Positions 16,407-25,312 are shown, numbered from the stretch's first letter. The stretch: DNA of 64,000 bases from Candidatus Bathyarchaeota archaeon (GCA_026014735.1 JAOZHT010000001.1:1074179-1138178), one strand, 5' to 3'. Notes: a model not told the origin generated them from the sequence alone. Made by a program: numbers and translations.

Positions 16407-17627
16407 ATGACGTCTCAACCCAAAAAAAGAAAAACCAACCCCAAACTCATAGCCGCCATCGCAATTGCAATCATCATCGTATCATCAGCCTCGGCAGCAG
16501 CTATCTACATCTTCAACCAGCCCCCACAAATAAAGCCAACAACAACCGAACTCTCCGACCTCACCATTACGTTAGTCGGCGCTGACGGACAACAAAAAAC
16601 CCTAAACAAAAATGACCTTCTAGCACTCCAAAGCGTTACGGGAGACGGAGGAATCCTTTCACATGCGACCCAAGTCAGCGGAGTCGGCGCGTACACAGGG
16701 GTCCCAGTGAAGACCCTTCTCAATTTAGTCGGTGGAGTCAACATTGACCAAACTGTTACTGTGAAAGCCACCGACGGTTATACCATGACCTACACTTACA
16801 ATCAAGTTGCTTCAGGCGAAGAATTCGCCACCTACAACGCCTCCACCCTATCTCAAACCGCTCCAACCCAGCCAGTACAGCTTGTTTTAACGTATTACCG
16901 TGACGGAACTGTTCTACCGGACGACGAGGGACCACTTAGGATGGGCGTTTTGGGGCGTGAAGGATTAATCACTCAGGGCAACCTTTGGGTAAAATGGGTT
17001 ATTCAACTAACCGTTAATCCATCCGCTCCAGTAACATCATCACCTACGCAGACATCCACGGCCACCACTGCCGCCACTCACAAGCCAGTCGCCTCAACTG
17101 CGCCTACAACCGCACCAACAGCCACTCCGACACCAACCCCAACCGCAGTGCCCATAACGGGAACTCAACTAACTGTTGTAGCAGCCAATGGCACACAAAT
17201 CACTCTGGATTCTAACCAGTTAATGGCGTTAACATCGGTTTCTGGGACAGGGGGAACTAAATCAGGCATTGGATTAGGCAACTATGGAATTTACACTGGA
17301 GTGCCCTTGCTAACTATATGTAGTTTGGTCGGCGGATTTAGCAGCACTAACATAATTAGGTTCACAGCTTCCGACAACTATGTCACAACCTACACCTACC
17401 AGCAAGCACACGGGCAAGACATCCCAATGTATGATCAAAACCAAAACTCAGCTACGCCCACCCATGGACTAACAGTGATAATAGCTCACCATCTTAACGG
17501 TACAGCTTTACCACATGAAACATCCAGCGACCCCGGACCCCTAAGAATAATGGCTATCGGCTCAGACGGCTACTATATGCAAGGCAATCTGAGCCCGCGT
17601 ATGGTGGTAAAGATCGAAATCCTCTAA
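16407..17627 (+). CDS. Exported protein with two molybdopterin-oxidoreductase-like domains (paralogue 3)
   Basis: 406 residues, nearly the same plan as paralogue 1: an MTSQPKKRKTNPKLIAAIAI start, domain A with LVGADGQQKTLNKNDLLAL, YTGVPVKTLLNLVGG and DDEGPLRMGVLGREGL, a Thr/Pro linker (about 210-245), and domain B with VVAANGTQITLDSNQLMAL and SDPGPLRIMAIG. The close match of paralogues 1 and 3, including their N-terminal MTxQPKK, points to recent duplication, with paralogue 2 older or faster evolving. AAGGT precedes the start. Confidence 0.8.
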   Translation: MTSQPKKRKTNPKLIAAIAIAIIIVSSASAAAIYIFNQPPQIKPTTTELSDLTITLVGADGQQKTLNKNDLLALQSVTGDGGILSHATQVSGVGAYTGVPVKTLLNLVGGVNIDQTVTVKATDGYTMTYTYNQVASGEEFATYNASTLSQTAPTQPVQLVLTYYRDGTVLPDDEGPLRMGVLGREGLITQGNLWVKWVIQLTVNPSAPVTSSPTQTSTATTAATHKPVASTAPTTAPTATPTPTPTAVPITGTQLTVVAANGTQITLDSNQLMALTSVSGTGGTKSGIGLGNYGIYTGVPLLTICSLVGGFSSTNIIRFTASDNYVTTYTYQQAHGQDIPMYDQNQNSATPTHGLTVIIAHHLNGTALPHETSSDPGPLRIMAIGSDGYYMQGNLSPRMVVKIEIL

Positions 17628-17653
17628 GCGTCTTTCTCAAAAAGGAATCTCAA

Positions 17654-17977
17654 CTAGAAGTCTTCTGTTTTCACCCAGATTTTCCCATCTACAACCTTGT
17701 GGGGGTAAGTAACCAGCACATAGGAGGGGTTCTCTTCGTATTCGCCGCTTTCAAGATCAAAGCGCCAGTCATGGCAGGGACAAACCACAAAGTTGCCGTC
17801 CAAGCTACCTCCGGCGAAGCTGCAGCCCATATGGGGGCATCGGTCGTCGATGACGTAGAGTTTGCCGTTTAGCTTTATGAAAAGCACCGGTGTGCCTTCG
17901 AGGCGAGCCATCTTCATGGCGCCTTCTTTGAGTTCGGATTCAGCTATTCCTTCCACGTAACCTTCATCGTCATACAT
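17654..17977 (-). CDS. Rieske-type [2Fe-2S] ferredoxin
   Basis: 107 residues. The cluster ligands are CPHMGC and, 17 residues on, CPCHDWRF: the Cys-His/Cys-His pairs of a Rieske centre. No membrane helix or fused oxygenase domain is present, so it is a soluble electron carrier of the dioxygenase-ferredoxin or nitrite-reductase small-subunit type. Its partner is not evident: the neighbours are an exported protein and phosphoglycerate mutase. Confidence 0.9.
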   Translation of the reverse strand: MYDDEGYVEGIAESELKEGAMKMARLEGTPVLFIKLNGKLYVIDDRCPHMGCSFAGGSLDGNFVVCPCHDWRFDLESGEYEENPSYVLVTYPHKVVDGKIWVKTEDF

Positions 17978-18175
17978 ACGGTTCCCTTGAGTAATTTCTC
18001 GGGTGCATGATATTTAAAATTTATTTGGCAAATCTCTTCCCCTGGGGAAGCGTTGACTCCTCTGTAGTTTCTGCAAAAAACCACGATAGGCGCCAAATAT
18101 GCATCTGAGGGATTGTTAGCGCCGGCAATAACATGGCAACCCAAACAGCCCCACCGCCACATCAACAAACCGATC

Positions 18176-18189
18176 GTTGCAGGCAACAC
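18176..18189 (+). promoter_or_regulatory. GTTGC-AG-GCAAC inverted repeat before gpmI
   Basis: A small perfect dyad ending in AC, 45 bases before the gpmI start. Thirteen of its bases (TTGCAGGCAACAC) recur at 36644-36656 upstream of the P-type ATPase. It may be an operator, a leader hairpin, or chance. Confidence 0.3.
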
Positions 18190-18234
18190 AAAGGCTATTA
18201 GCCCTAAATCGCCACTTAAGCGGGAGGAAACCCC

Positions 18235-19782
18235 ATGGATAAACCCGAACTCGGCATCGGCAACACGCGTCCCCTTGTGCTTGTTATACTCGACGGTTGG
18301 GGGCTACAGGAAAAAACAGTCGGCAACGCCATCGCAGCCGCTAACCTGCCGAATTTCCAGAGAATCTGGCGGCGATACCCCCACACGACGCTGAATGCTT
18401 CAGGCGATGCGGTAGGGCTGCCCGAGGGCGTGATGGGAAACTCGGAGGTCGGGCACCTTAACTTGGGCGCGGGCAGGTTAATCCTGCAGGATCTGGTGCG
18501 GATAAATAAAGCCATCCAAACCAGCGAATTCATGCATAACCCCACCCTGCTAAGCCACCTAAAAGCTGCCAGAGACGCGGGGCGCAGTATCCACTTCATG
18601 GGGTTGCTATCCGACGGCGGCGTCCACAGCGACATAAGCCACCTGTTTGCTCTTCTTAGGCTCGCTAAAACTTTGGGTTGCGAGAAGGTTTGGGTTCACT
18701 GTTTCCTCGACGGAAGAGATACCCCGCCTAAAATCGCGGAGAAGTACCTTGATGAACTCCAAAAAATGATGGATGCCCTGTCAGTGGGGAAAATCGCTAC
18801 GGTGATCGGTCGGTATTATGCGATGGATAGGGATAACCGCTGGGATCGAACCGCAAAAGCCTACTATGCCATCACGCAGGCGGAGGGGCTAAAAGCATCG
18901 TCTGCAGAGGCGGCGCTGTCTGGGGCGTATCTGCGGGGGGAAGGCGACGAATTCGTGCAGCCCACCGTAATCGAGGGGTATGGCGGCTTTGGCGAGGGTG
19001 ACCGTGTGGTTTTCTATAACTTCCGCTCGGACAGGCCCCGGCAGCTGGTGCGCAGCCTCTACCAACCCGGCTTTGACTTCTTTGACCGAAAAGTCTTCTT
19101 CCATCCCGACGTTGTATGCATGACGCAGTACGATAAAGAATTCCATTTGCCCACCGTGTTTCCGCCCCTGCAAATCAAAAATGGGTTAGGCGAGTATCTT
19201 AGCAGCCGGGGACTACGTCAATTCCGCATCGCCGAGACCGAAAAGTATGCGCATGTCACCTTCTTCTTCAACGGCGGAGTCGAGAAACCCTACCCCGGCG
19301 AGGACCGCGTGCTCGTCAAGTCGCCTAAGGTGGCAACATATAACCTAAAGCCGCAGATGAGCGCAGAAGAGGTCACCGCGATTCTAGTCGAGAAAATAAC
19401 GGCTCAGCTCTATGATTTTGTTTTGGTAAACTATGCTAACCCCGACATGGTTTCCCACACCGCAGACTGGAAAGCCACCATTGCGGCGCTGGAAACTATT
19501 GATGAATGCTTAGGCAAAGTCCTTGCTGCCACCGCGCGGGCGGGGGGACTCTGCATCGTCACCTCTGACCATGGACACGCTGAGCAACTCATCGACCCTG
19601 ACACAGGCGGCCCCTGGACAGCGCATACCTGCAACCCCGTGCCCTTCATCGTCGTGACTGATGCCCCGCTTAAGCTGCGACAGGGTCAACTGGGTGATGT
19701 GGCGCCGACTGTGCTGGAGCTTATGGGTATAGCGCAGCCCAGCGAGATGACGGGGCGTTCCCTAATAGAGAAAACAGTATAA
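18235..19782 (+). CDS. gpmI: 2,3-bisphosphoglycerate-independent phosphoglycerate mutase (bacterial type)
   Basis: Interconverts 3- and 2-phosphoglycerate in glycolysis and gluconeogenesis. 515 residues, the length of the two-domain GpmI. Metal site VILDGWG (Asp20), phospho-serine Ser70 in MGNSEVGHLN, the transferase insert with DGRDTPPK and MDRDNRWDR, and the C-terminal metal cluster NYANPDMVSHTADW and TSDHGHAEQ are all intact. Most archaea use the shorter ApgM form, so this may be a gene gained from bacteria. GGAGG lies 7 bases before ATG 18235. Confidence 0.96.
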   Translation: MDKPELGIGNTRPLVLVILDGWGLQEKTVGNAIAAANLPNFQRIWRRYPHTTLNASGDAVGLPEGVMGNSEVGHLNLGAGRLILQDLVRINKAIQTSEFMHNPTLLSHLKAARDAGRSIHFMGLLSDGGVHSDISHLFALLRLAKTLGCEKVWVHCFLDGRDTPPKIAEKYLDELQKMMDALSVGKIATVIGRYYAMDRDNRWDRTAKAYYAITQAEGLKASSAEAALSGAYLRGEGDEFVQPTVIEGYGGFGEGDRVVFYNFRSDRPRQLVRSLYQPGFDFFDRKVFFHPDVVCMTQYDKEFHLPTVFPPLQIKNGLGEYLSSRGLRQFRIAETEKYAHVTFFFNGGVEKPYPGEDRVLVKSPKVATYNLKPQMSAEEVTAILVEKITAQLYDFVLVNYANPDMVSHTADWKATIAALETIDECLGKVLAATARAGGLCIVTSDHGHAEQLIDPDTGGPWTAHTCNPVPFIVVTDAPLKLRQGQLGDVAPTVLELMGIAQPSEMTGRSLIEKTV

Positions 19783-19785
19783 CCC

Positions 19786-20730
19786 TTACTGTTTAAGCCC
19801 CAAAACCTTCCTGATTTCGTTCTGCGTCTGCTGCGGGGTCCCCGCTGTATTGACAAGGTATACGCTGCTTTGGTTGAAGAAGCGGCGGAAAAAGTCGGTG
19901 CGCAACTGCATCTTGCGTTCGTCTTGGACGAGTTGGTGGGGGTTGCAGAAGTTGTTTGCCAGCAGATACTCCAGCGCCTCCTCAGTGTCCATTGCAGTGA
20001 CGATTTTAGGGTCGGATGGGTCGCGTTTTAGCATTATGATTTTGTGGATGGTCGCCATCGGGATGACACCGCCACCGCCCACAATCCAGCGGATATTCAC
20101 TATGGCTCTGCCGCGGTTATCAAACTTGGTTTTATCCACCAGCCGCTCATACTCATTCCAGATTTTCCCTATATCAGCTTGGATGTAGGTGTTCTTCTCG
20201 GAGCCAAACGCCAGCGGCTCGCGGGTGCTGAGGCGCACAAAGTACCAGTCGTCGCTGATTAGCCGCGCAGTTGGAATACGCAGCAGCCCCCATGAATGCG
20301 TGGTTTTGCCCGTGCCCGAAGGAGCAATAATCGAGATGCCCAGGCAGCTTACGTCTATGGCGGCGCCATGCACCGAGTAGATGTGATGCTCATCCTCCAA
20401 GATGTCGCCTGCAACCGCCAACGCGATGCTCTTGACCCAACCATAATACTCTACGTTTATGAGAAAAGCGGTTTTAGTGTAGGGGTCATACTTGACGCTC
20501 ATCGGCTGATCTGGCTCGGCGAGGACGATGAGGCGCCCATGGCTGCGGCTATTCTCATTTGCCGAGTAAAAGTTGTCTTCCCACTGGTCCTTGATTTCGA
20601 CGGAGTCAGTTAAAACCTTGATGCAGCAACCGTAGATGTCAGCTTTGCTGGAGTAAAGCATCCGCGGCTCGTAAGTTTGGTAGAGGGCATCTTTCTCTTT
20701 TGAATCAATCAACTGCACAGTATAACCCAT
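19786..20730 (-). CDS. HprK/PEPCK-like P-loop protein
   Basis: 314 residues with a phosphate-binding loop of the HPr kinase/PEP carboxykinase fold: SVHGAAIDVSCLGISIIAPS runs into GTGKTTHSWGLL, followed by RLISDDWYFVRL, whose Asp pair fits the second metal site. The N-terminal half is unlike HPr kinase, and no PTS genes are present, so HPr is not the substrate. The true substrate is unknown. It is convergent with gpmI (three bases apart). Confidence 0.65.
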   Translation of the reverse strand: MGYTVQLIDSKEKDALYQTYEPRMLYSSKADIYGCCIKVLTDSVEIKDQWEDNFYSANENSRSHGRLIVLAEPDQPMSVKYDPYTKTAFLINVEYYGWVKSIALAVAGDILEDEHHIYSVHGAAIDVSCLGISIIAPSGTGKTTHSWGLLRIPTARLISDDWYFVRLSTREPLAFGSEKNTYIQADIGKIWNEYERLVDKTKFDNRGRAIVNIRWIVGGGGVIPMATIHKIIMLKRDPSDPKIVTAMDTEEALEYLLANNFCNPHQLVQDERKMQLRTDFFRRFFNQSSVYLVNTAGTPQQTQNEIRKVLGLKQ

Positions 20731-20801
20731 CAGGTAGCCTCCAAAACCATTAATAGTTAACCGTCGACGAGGGGATAAGGGTTTCGCGCCGAGCCAGCGC
20801 C

Positions 20802-22259
20802 TCAGCCCCGCAGCGTCTCAATGAATCCCCGTATCACATCATTCATCGATTGAATCAACGGATACCGAATAGTCCGCGGCGTAAGCTTCTCAAGGCGATT
20901 CACCCGGAAGTAAATGGGTGGATGCGGATCCAGCCCTATCCATTCCTGGATACGGTAGGAGGGCACACGCTCGTAGAGCAGCCGCTGAAAACCGATTTTC
21001 TCCAGCGACCCCGCCAGAACCTGCGGATTCCCCACCACCATCGCGGAAACAAGGTCAGCTCTGGCTTCGAAGAATTTAGCGATGAAGAAAATCAGCACCA
21101 TAACCGCCCAGAAGTAGGCGAAGAAGAGGAACGAGGAGAAAATCAGCGGAAACAACGGAAACAGAACGTAGAATCGGAAGAGAAACTCCGCTGATACCAA
21201 CCCGTAGAGTATGAGGGGGTCTCTGCCGCGGAGGTGCCCAAACTCATGCCCTAAAACTCCCAGCAACTCATTTTCGTCTAGCTGCACAAGGATGCCTGTG
21301 GTGATTAGGACTAAGCCGCGTTTGGGGCTGGGACCGGAGGCGGCGGCGTTAGGAACCATGGTGTTTGAAACCACTATTTGAGGCATCGGGAAATGGAAGC
21401 GGTCAGCAATGTTCTTCACAAGGCCGTAAACATTGACTTTTTTGGCCTTTAGGTTCTGCAGTTCACATGGTACACCGTGTTTGAGAAAGATTTTCTGGGC
21501 CGCATCCGTGTCAACCTCGCCATTTTTAGCGATGATTTCCTCGTAAATTTCCTTTTTGATAGCTATGAGAGTTTCCCGGGGGTAAGTTTTGTAGAAGTCG
21601 CTTTTTTCGCTCACGGGCAAATAGTACTCCAGCAGATGAATGATGGGGTTAGCTGCGGTGATGTGCCAGTCGGCGCTGCGGGCGATGAAGCGGTTAGCGT
21701 AGAAAACAAAGCCAAATTGGATGCCTATCAAAATCACCGGGGCAACCCAGAAGGCATCTGGAAGCGCCGTCGCGATGGTGACGAATATGAGCATGCCAAA
21801 AACGATGAAGACAACAAAGAAGAGAACCTGAGTTTCCAAGAAAAGCCGATTGAAGGATTTCTCGGGTTTAGTGTATGCTTCAGGCACGATTTCCTCGCCT
21901 TCTCGCCAAGCAAAAAAGACGGTGGCGTTGCGTACGTTCTGAGAGAAAATCTGCATGGCGATAAGCACGTCCTGTTTGGCTTCATCTACGGTTGTTTGGG
22001 AGGCAACCGATGTGAGGGGCTCGATTTTTAGTTCAAAGGGCGTGCCGCTTTTCACTGCTACCTCTGCAAGGCGGTTCCCGTGGGGGTCAGTTACTATGTA
22101 GGATAGCTTTTCTCCCTGTGCGTTTGACACGCGGGTTATGTCGCAGAATCTTTGTTTCTGGGCAAGCAAATATTCGGCGTATATGAAGTCGAATAGTTTC
22201 TCATAGTAGCTGGGAGGAACCTCAGGATTAATTCTGTACGAAAAAGGAGCAGATATCAT
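20802..22259 (-). CDS. M48-family (HtpX-like) membrane metalloprotease
   Basis: 485 residues. Membrane helices near 140-190 and 355-395 flank the catalytic domain. The zinc motif HEFGH (His338, Glu339, His342) sits in LLGVLGHEFGHLRGRD, and the third ligand is probably the Glu of FFEARADLVSA. An N-terminal domain of about 135 residues ahead of the first helix is longer than in standard HtpX. It probably degrades damaged membrane proteins. The gene starts at ATG 22259 and stands alone. Confidence 0.87.
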   Translation of the reverse strand: MISAPFSYRINPEVPPSYYEKLFDFIYAEYLLAQKQRFCDITRVSNAQGEKLSYIVTDPHGNRLAEVAVKSGTPFELKIEPLTSVASQTTVDEAKQDVLIAMQIFSQNVRNATVFFAWREGEEIVPEAYTKPEKSFNRLFLETQVLFFVVFIVFGMLIFVTIATALPDAFWVAPVILIGIQFGFVFYANRFIARSADWHITAANPIIHLLEYYLPVSEKSDFYKTYPRETLIAIKKEIYEEIIAKNGEVDTDAAQKIFLKHGVPCELQNLKAKKVNVYGLVKNIADRFHFPMPQIVVSNTMVPNAAASGPSPKRGLVLITTGILVQLDENELLGVLGHEFGHLRGRDPLILYGLVSAEFLFRFYVLFPLFPLIFSSFLFFAYFWAVMVLIFFIAKFFEARADLVSAMVVGNPQVLAGSLEKIGFQRLLYERVPSYRIQEWIGLDPHPPIYFRVNRLEKLTPRTIRYPLIQSMNDVIRGFIETLRG

Positions 22260-22526
22260 TTGATACTGACAAAACCTACATTAATCAACGTTTTTCCATT
22301 TAATATCTATATTGCCGACCAAAAACTGCCCTGCAGAGCAACATACAAGAGACGCTTTTCCGGGCAGTTTAGAGGGAGGAGCGTTTATTAATATCGAAAT
22401 AATCATTGTTGCATTGCCGTTAGAGGAAATCAGTTCTTGTCAGATCAAATCGCTCTCGGGACGGTTTGATGGAGAAGCTTTAGCGGCGACTATACGGTCT
22501 TGAGCCGTTGTTTGGAAGGTATGTAG

Positions 22527-22925
22527 GTGGCAACATCTAAAAAAACAATCCTGGTTGTTGACGACGACAAATCGATACTTCGAACTTTCACTCGTATTCT
22601 ACAGAAAAGCGGCTATGAAATCGTCACGGCGGAGACAGGAAAAGAAGCCATAGAGAAAGCTGAGAATCGCCACTACGACTTAGCCCTAGTAGACATACGG
22701 TTACCTGACATGGATGGCACGGATTTGTTGGCGAAACTCAAAAAGCAGCTCCAGCAAACCGTAAAAATCATGATTACGGGTTTTCCGTCGCTGGAAACGG
22801 GCGTTAAAGCCCTCGACGAAGGCGCAGACGCATATCTGGTGAAGCCCGTTAAGCCCCAAGAGCTTTTGGTGCTTCTTGAAGAGAAACTCAAGAACCGCGA
22901 GGAAGCAACCGAAGTCAGCCACTAA
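22527..22925 (+). CDS. CheY-like single-domain response regulator
   Basis: 132 residues, receiver domain only. Acid pocket DDD at 12-14, phospho-acceptor Asp56 in LALVDIRLPDMDG, the Thr of IMITGFPS and the Lys of YLVKPVKP are present. It has no output domain, so it acts by protein contact. It could be the missing CheY of the chemosensory cluster at 53.8-60.2 kb, but its PDMDG and LVKPVKP blocks look more like regulators of two-component kinases. GTG 22527 follows GGAAGG. No kinase gene is adjacent. Confidence 0.88.
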   Translation: MATSKKTILVVDDDKSILRTFTRILQKSGYEIVTAETGKEAIEKAENRHYDLALVDIRLPDMDGTDLLAKLKKQLQQTVKIMITGFPSLETGVKALDEGADAYLVKPVKPQELLVLLEEKLKNREEATEVSH

Positions 22926-23369
22926 GATGGCGTTTTTGACTTAGCCCTAGCAAACCATAAGGGTACTGATCAACCTCTTTTTGGCATCCATAAACGCAAC
23001 TCGACACAAAAGAGTTTGCATTAGAAGATGTTTTGGATTGGGTTCGCTACCTGATATTAGTGTCAGGTGCCGTTTGGCAAATATGTGCTGTGCGGGGATG
23101 CCCAAGGATGCATATCTGGGAGCCTAAGCCCCATCGTGCATAGTTGGAGACGGAGCCTCGCGCATCAGCGGTTTATCTGCCAAACGACGCTTTTTCCGGC
23201 ATGGTACAGTTTAGTTAACAGAAAATAAGGGTATGTGATTGTTGGTTATCAGTCACAGAGGGCCGATGCAAAGGCTTGCCGCGCCAACAAAAAATGATGT
23301 CTGTGGTTGAAGCAGCACTATCACACAGGTTAATACGCGTTTTCTCCGCTTCTTTGATGGTGAAAAATT
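22926..23369. other. 444-base intergenic stretch holding a candidate RNA
   Basis: No protein gene is supported here. The middle (23049-23195) is a candidate structured RNA, described separately. The flanks show no clear element beyond the AT-rich stretch before 23370. Confidence 0.5.
23049..23195 (+). ncRNA. Candidate structured RNA with U-run end
   Basis: The plus strand can form nested helices: a leading hairpin ACCTGA/TCAGGT (23049-23054 with 23063-23068); an outer 9-bp helix CGTTTGGCA/TGCCAAACG (23071-23079 with 23178-23186); inside it GCTG+TGCG paired with CGCA+CAGC across one bulged base; and an inner hairpin GGGAGC-CTAA-GCCCC. A T5 run (23191-23195) follows the outer helix, fitting an archaeal RNA end. 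It lacks the signatures of SRP RNA, RNase P RNA and tRNA that I know. It may be a free RNA or the leader of the small genes downstream. Confidence 0.45.
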
Positions 23370-23579
23370 GTGCAGACCACAAGTTTTAGCGACAAACAAG
23401 GAATGGAGATCTGCGAGAACGTTGGACGCATGCTCGTCGACGAACTCGATAATGAGGAAGTCTGGAACAAGGTTGAGCAGATGCTTGAGGGTTACCTCAA
23501 AAGCAACAACCTAAACGAAGACGCTAAGGAATTAACTGATCGGCTGGAATGGTCAGTTAAGGTTAGGCTAAAAAAATAG
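23370..23579 (+). CDS. Small helical hypothetical protein
   Basis: 69 residues, acidic and predicted helical (NVGRMLVDELDNEEVWNKVE), with one Cys and a basic C-terminal KVRLKK. GTG 23370 has GGTGA 6 bases upstream. It lies 26 bases ahead of the 53-residue gene, probably in one operon. No family recognised. Confidence 0.6.
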   Translation: MQTTSFSDKQGMEICENVGRMLVDELDNEEVWNKVEQMLEGYLKSNNLNEDAKELTDRLEWSVKVRLKK

Positions 23580-23605
23580 CTGTTCCGATTTTGGAGGCGA
23601 CAAGC

Positions 23606-23767
23606 GTGACAGAGCAGGAACGCGGGCAAATCACAGTGGAGCAAAAGAAGAAAAACCGTGAAATATTTGAAGAGCAAGGCAAACGTGTGGAGGTTCCCCC
23701 TGACGTAAGCGAGCAGAAAAAGAAGGCGCTGAGGCAAACGGGGGAAGATGCGACTCAGGGTTGGTGA
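23606..23767 (+). CDS. 53-residue charged hypothetical protein
   Basis: Begins at GTG 23606 with a perfect GGAGG 8 bases upstream, which is the main support. The product is rich in Lys, Glu and Gln (TVEQKKKNREIFEEQGKRVE) and ends ATQGW, likely disordered or helical. No cysteine. Function unknown; it is too polar for a membrane or secreted peptide. Confidence 0.55.
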   Translation: MTEQERGQITVEQKKKNREIFEEQGKRVEVPPDVSEQKKKALRQTGEDATQGW

Positions 23768-23882
23768 GCCGTTTCTGGGTAAAAAAGACACATTTTGCTT
23801 GTTTTCACTGTTTAAATTCAATAATTTTCCCTACGATTTAGCTGTAGGCAAATGTTTTATTAACTAGTTCTATAGAGATTTG

Positions 23883-24161
23883 GTGACGCAGAGTGAGCGA
23901 ACAGTGGAAGAGGACATAATAGAAATCGGGAACATAACTCACTACTTCTCAAAAATAAACGTGGCAGTCGTCGCCTTGATGCTTCCGCTCTCCATTGGCG
24001 ACCGAATCCAAATCAAGGGACCCCAAACAGATTTTGAACAACTCGTCGAATCTATCCAGATAGAAAACAGGATAATCCGACGCGCCGAAGGCGGCCAGAA
24101 TGTCGGCTTAAAAGTTAGTCAGCCTGTCCGCGGAAAGGACGTTGTGTACAAAAAGTTTTAG
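23883..24161 (+). CDS. Translation elongation factor-like small beta-barrel protein
   Basis: About 92 residues resembling domain 2 of EF-Tu/IF2, the stand-alone form seen in archaea: EIGNITHYFSKINVAVVAL, then LSIGDRIQIKGPQTDFEQ and GLKVSQPVRGKDVVYK. It has no GTPase domain. It is related to the C-terminal barrel of U32 peptidases, so a role in RNA modification or translation is possible. A TATA-like TTTTATTAA (about 23855-23863) lies 25 bases before GTG 23883 (TTG 23880 also possible), suggesting a leaderless mRNA. Its end overlaps the next convergent gene by 4 bases. Confidence 0.75.
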   Translation: MTQSERTVEEDIIEIGNITHYFSKINVAVVALMLPLSIGDRIQIKGPQTDFEQLVESIQIENRIIRRAEGGQNVGLKVSQPVRGKDVVYKKF

Positions 24162-25288
24162 GGAATAATTTCGCAGCCGTTAAATTTCAAGTAATCGAAA
24201 TCCTTCAACTCAATTTTGCCTTCAGCTATCAGCCTGCGCATCCTCGGCACTTCTCCTTTTACAGCGGCGATGAGTTCCTCGACGGTGTGGCAGACTTTCA
24301 GGTAGTTCTCATCAGTCCACCGCTTGGTGATGTTAGTGTATAGGCAGCGTCCTCCACAGACCCCAAGGATTTTGCAGTCGCTACAGGGTTTTTGCTCCAC
24401 AAACAGCTTAGGCAGCCGCAGCGGATCAGAGTTTTTTAGGTGCCCCAGGTAGTACTCTTTCATGCCCCACATGGTTGGGCAGGGAATTATGTATCCGTCG
24501 GTTTGGATGGAATAGTTAATCCAGCCGCTGCCGCATCTCATCAAGCATTCCTTCTCATCGTAGAGCAGCGAGTTAGCGATGCCCAGAAGCGGATAAAGCC
24601 TGAGCACAACACCTTTCTGCTCCATATAATCCACCCAAAACCGAGTTAACGCATGCACCCCGGGGATGTAGCTGCTTTGGCTCCACTGCTCAAAGTTCCG
24701 CCGGGGATAATCATTTCCCCAAAAGCCAGCGTTGAGTTGCCAATGAATCGAAGTGAAGCTGAAGTCCTCGTTGTCCAGCAGCCATCTAACCTGCTTTTCG
24801 ATGTCGGTCTGCTCCATAACCGTCATTCGAGCAATCAATTCGCCGCTAAACCCGTTGCGCCGAACCAGCTTAAGGTTATCAACTACACGACGGAAGGTTC
24901 CTGAACCGCGGTAATGGTTCGTTAGGGTTTCTTGGCCGTCGATTGAAACCAGCAGTGTATGGAGGCGGTTGATGTATTTGGGTTCGAGTTTATCGAGCAG
25001 CAACCCGTTGGTCTGCATCATATACAGCTTAGGCGAGATTGCATCCATGATTTGGCGCAGTTTATCCATCTGCATCAGGGGCTCCCCGCCATAGAAAGTT
25101 AAAACGCAGTCGGGGTCCTTCTCCACAAACGCCTTCAGGTCCGCTATGTCGTAGGTGACTTTGCGGGGGAGGTTGTAGTCGATTTGTATGTCGTCTCCGA
25201 ATTCCTCGTCGAAGTCATCGAGGCTTTCGCCGAAGCAGTAGCGGCATTGCAGGTTACAGTCACTGGTGAGGAGCAGATGAAAGAACAT
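24158..25288 (-). CDS. Radical SAM/SPASM protein, AF1577-type putative peptide-modifying enzyme
   Basis: 376 residues. The radical SAM cluster ligands are Cys11, Cys15 and Cys18 in SDCNLQCRYCFGE. A GGEP motif (FYGGEPLMQ) and a substrate barrel follow. The C-terminal SPASM region has CLMRCGSGW, IIPCPTMWG and CSDCKILGVCGGRCLY for auxiliary clusters. The closing DFDYLKFNGCEIIP is typical of the archaeal TIGR04084 family, proposed to modify peptides. No precursor peptide is obvious beside it. It starts at ATG 25288 and stands alone. Confidence 0.9.
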   Translation of the reverse strand: MFFHLLLTSDCNLQCRYCFGESLDDFDEEFGDDIQIDYNLPRKVTYDIADLKAFVEKDPDCVLTFYGGEPLMQMDKLRQIMDAISPKLYMMQTNGLLLDKLEPKYINRLHTLLVSIDGQETLTNHYRGSGTFRRVVDNLKLVRRNGFSGELIARMTVMEQTDIEKQVRWLLDNEDFSFTSIHWQLNAGFWGNDYPRRNFEQWSQSSYIPGVHALTRFWVDYMEQKGVVLRLYPLLGIANSLLYDEKECLMRCGSGWINYSIQTDGYIIPCPTMWGMKEYYLGHLKNSDPLRLPKLFVEQKPCSDCKILGVCGGRCLYTNITKRWTDENYLKVCHTVEELIAAVKGEVPRMRRLIAEGKIELKDFDYLKFNGCEIIP

Positions 25289-25312
25289 AGCTACTCATAG
25301 AATACGGGGTGC

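Noticed and set aside
22312..22503. 63-codon frame before the CheY-like gene
   Set aside because: No ribosome site and composition unlike neighbouring genes.
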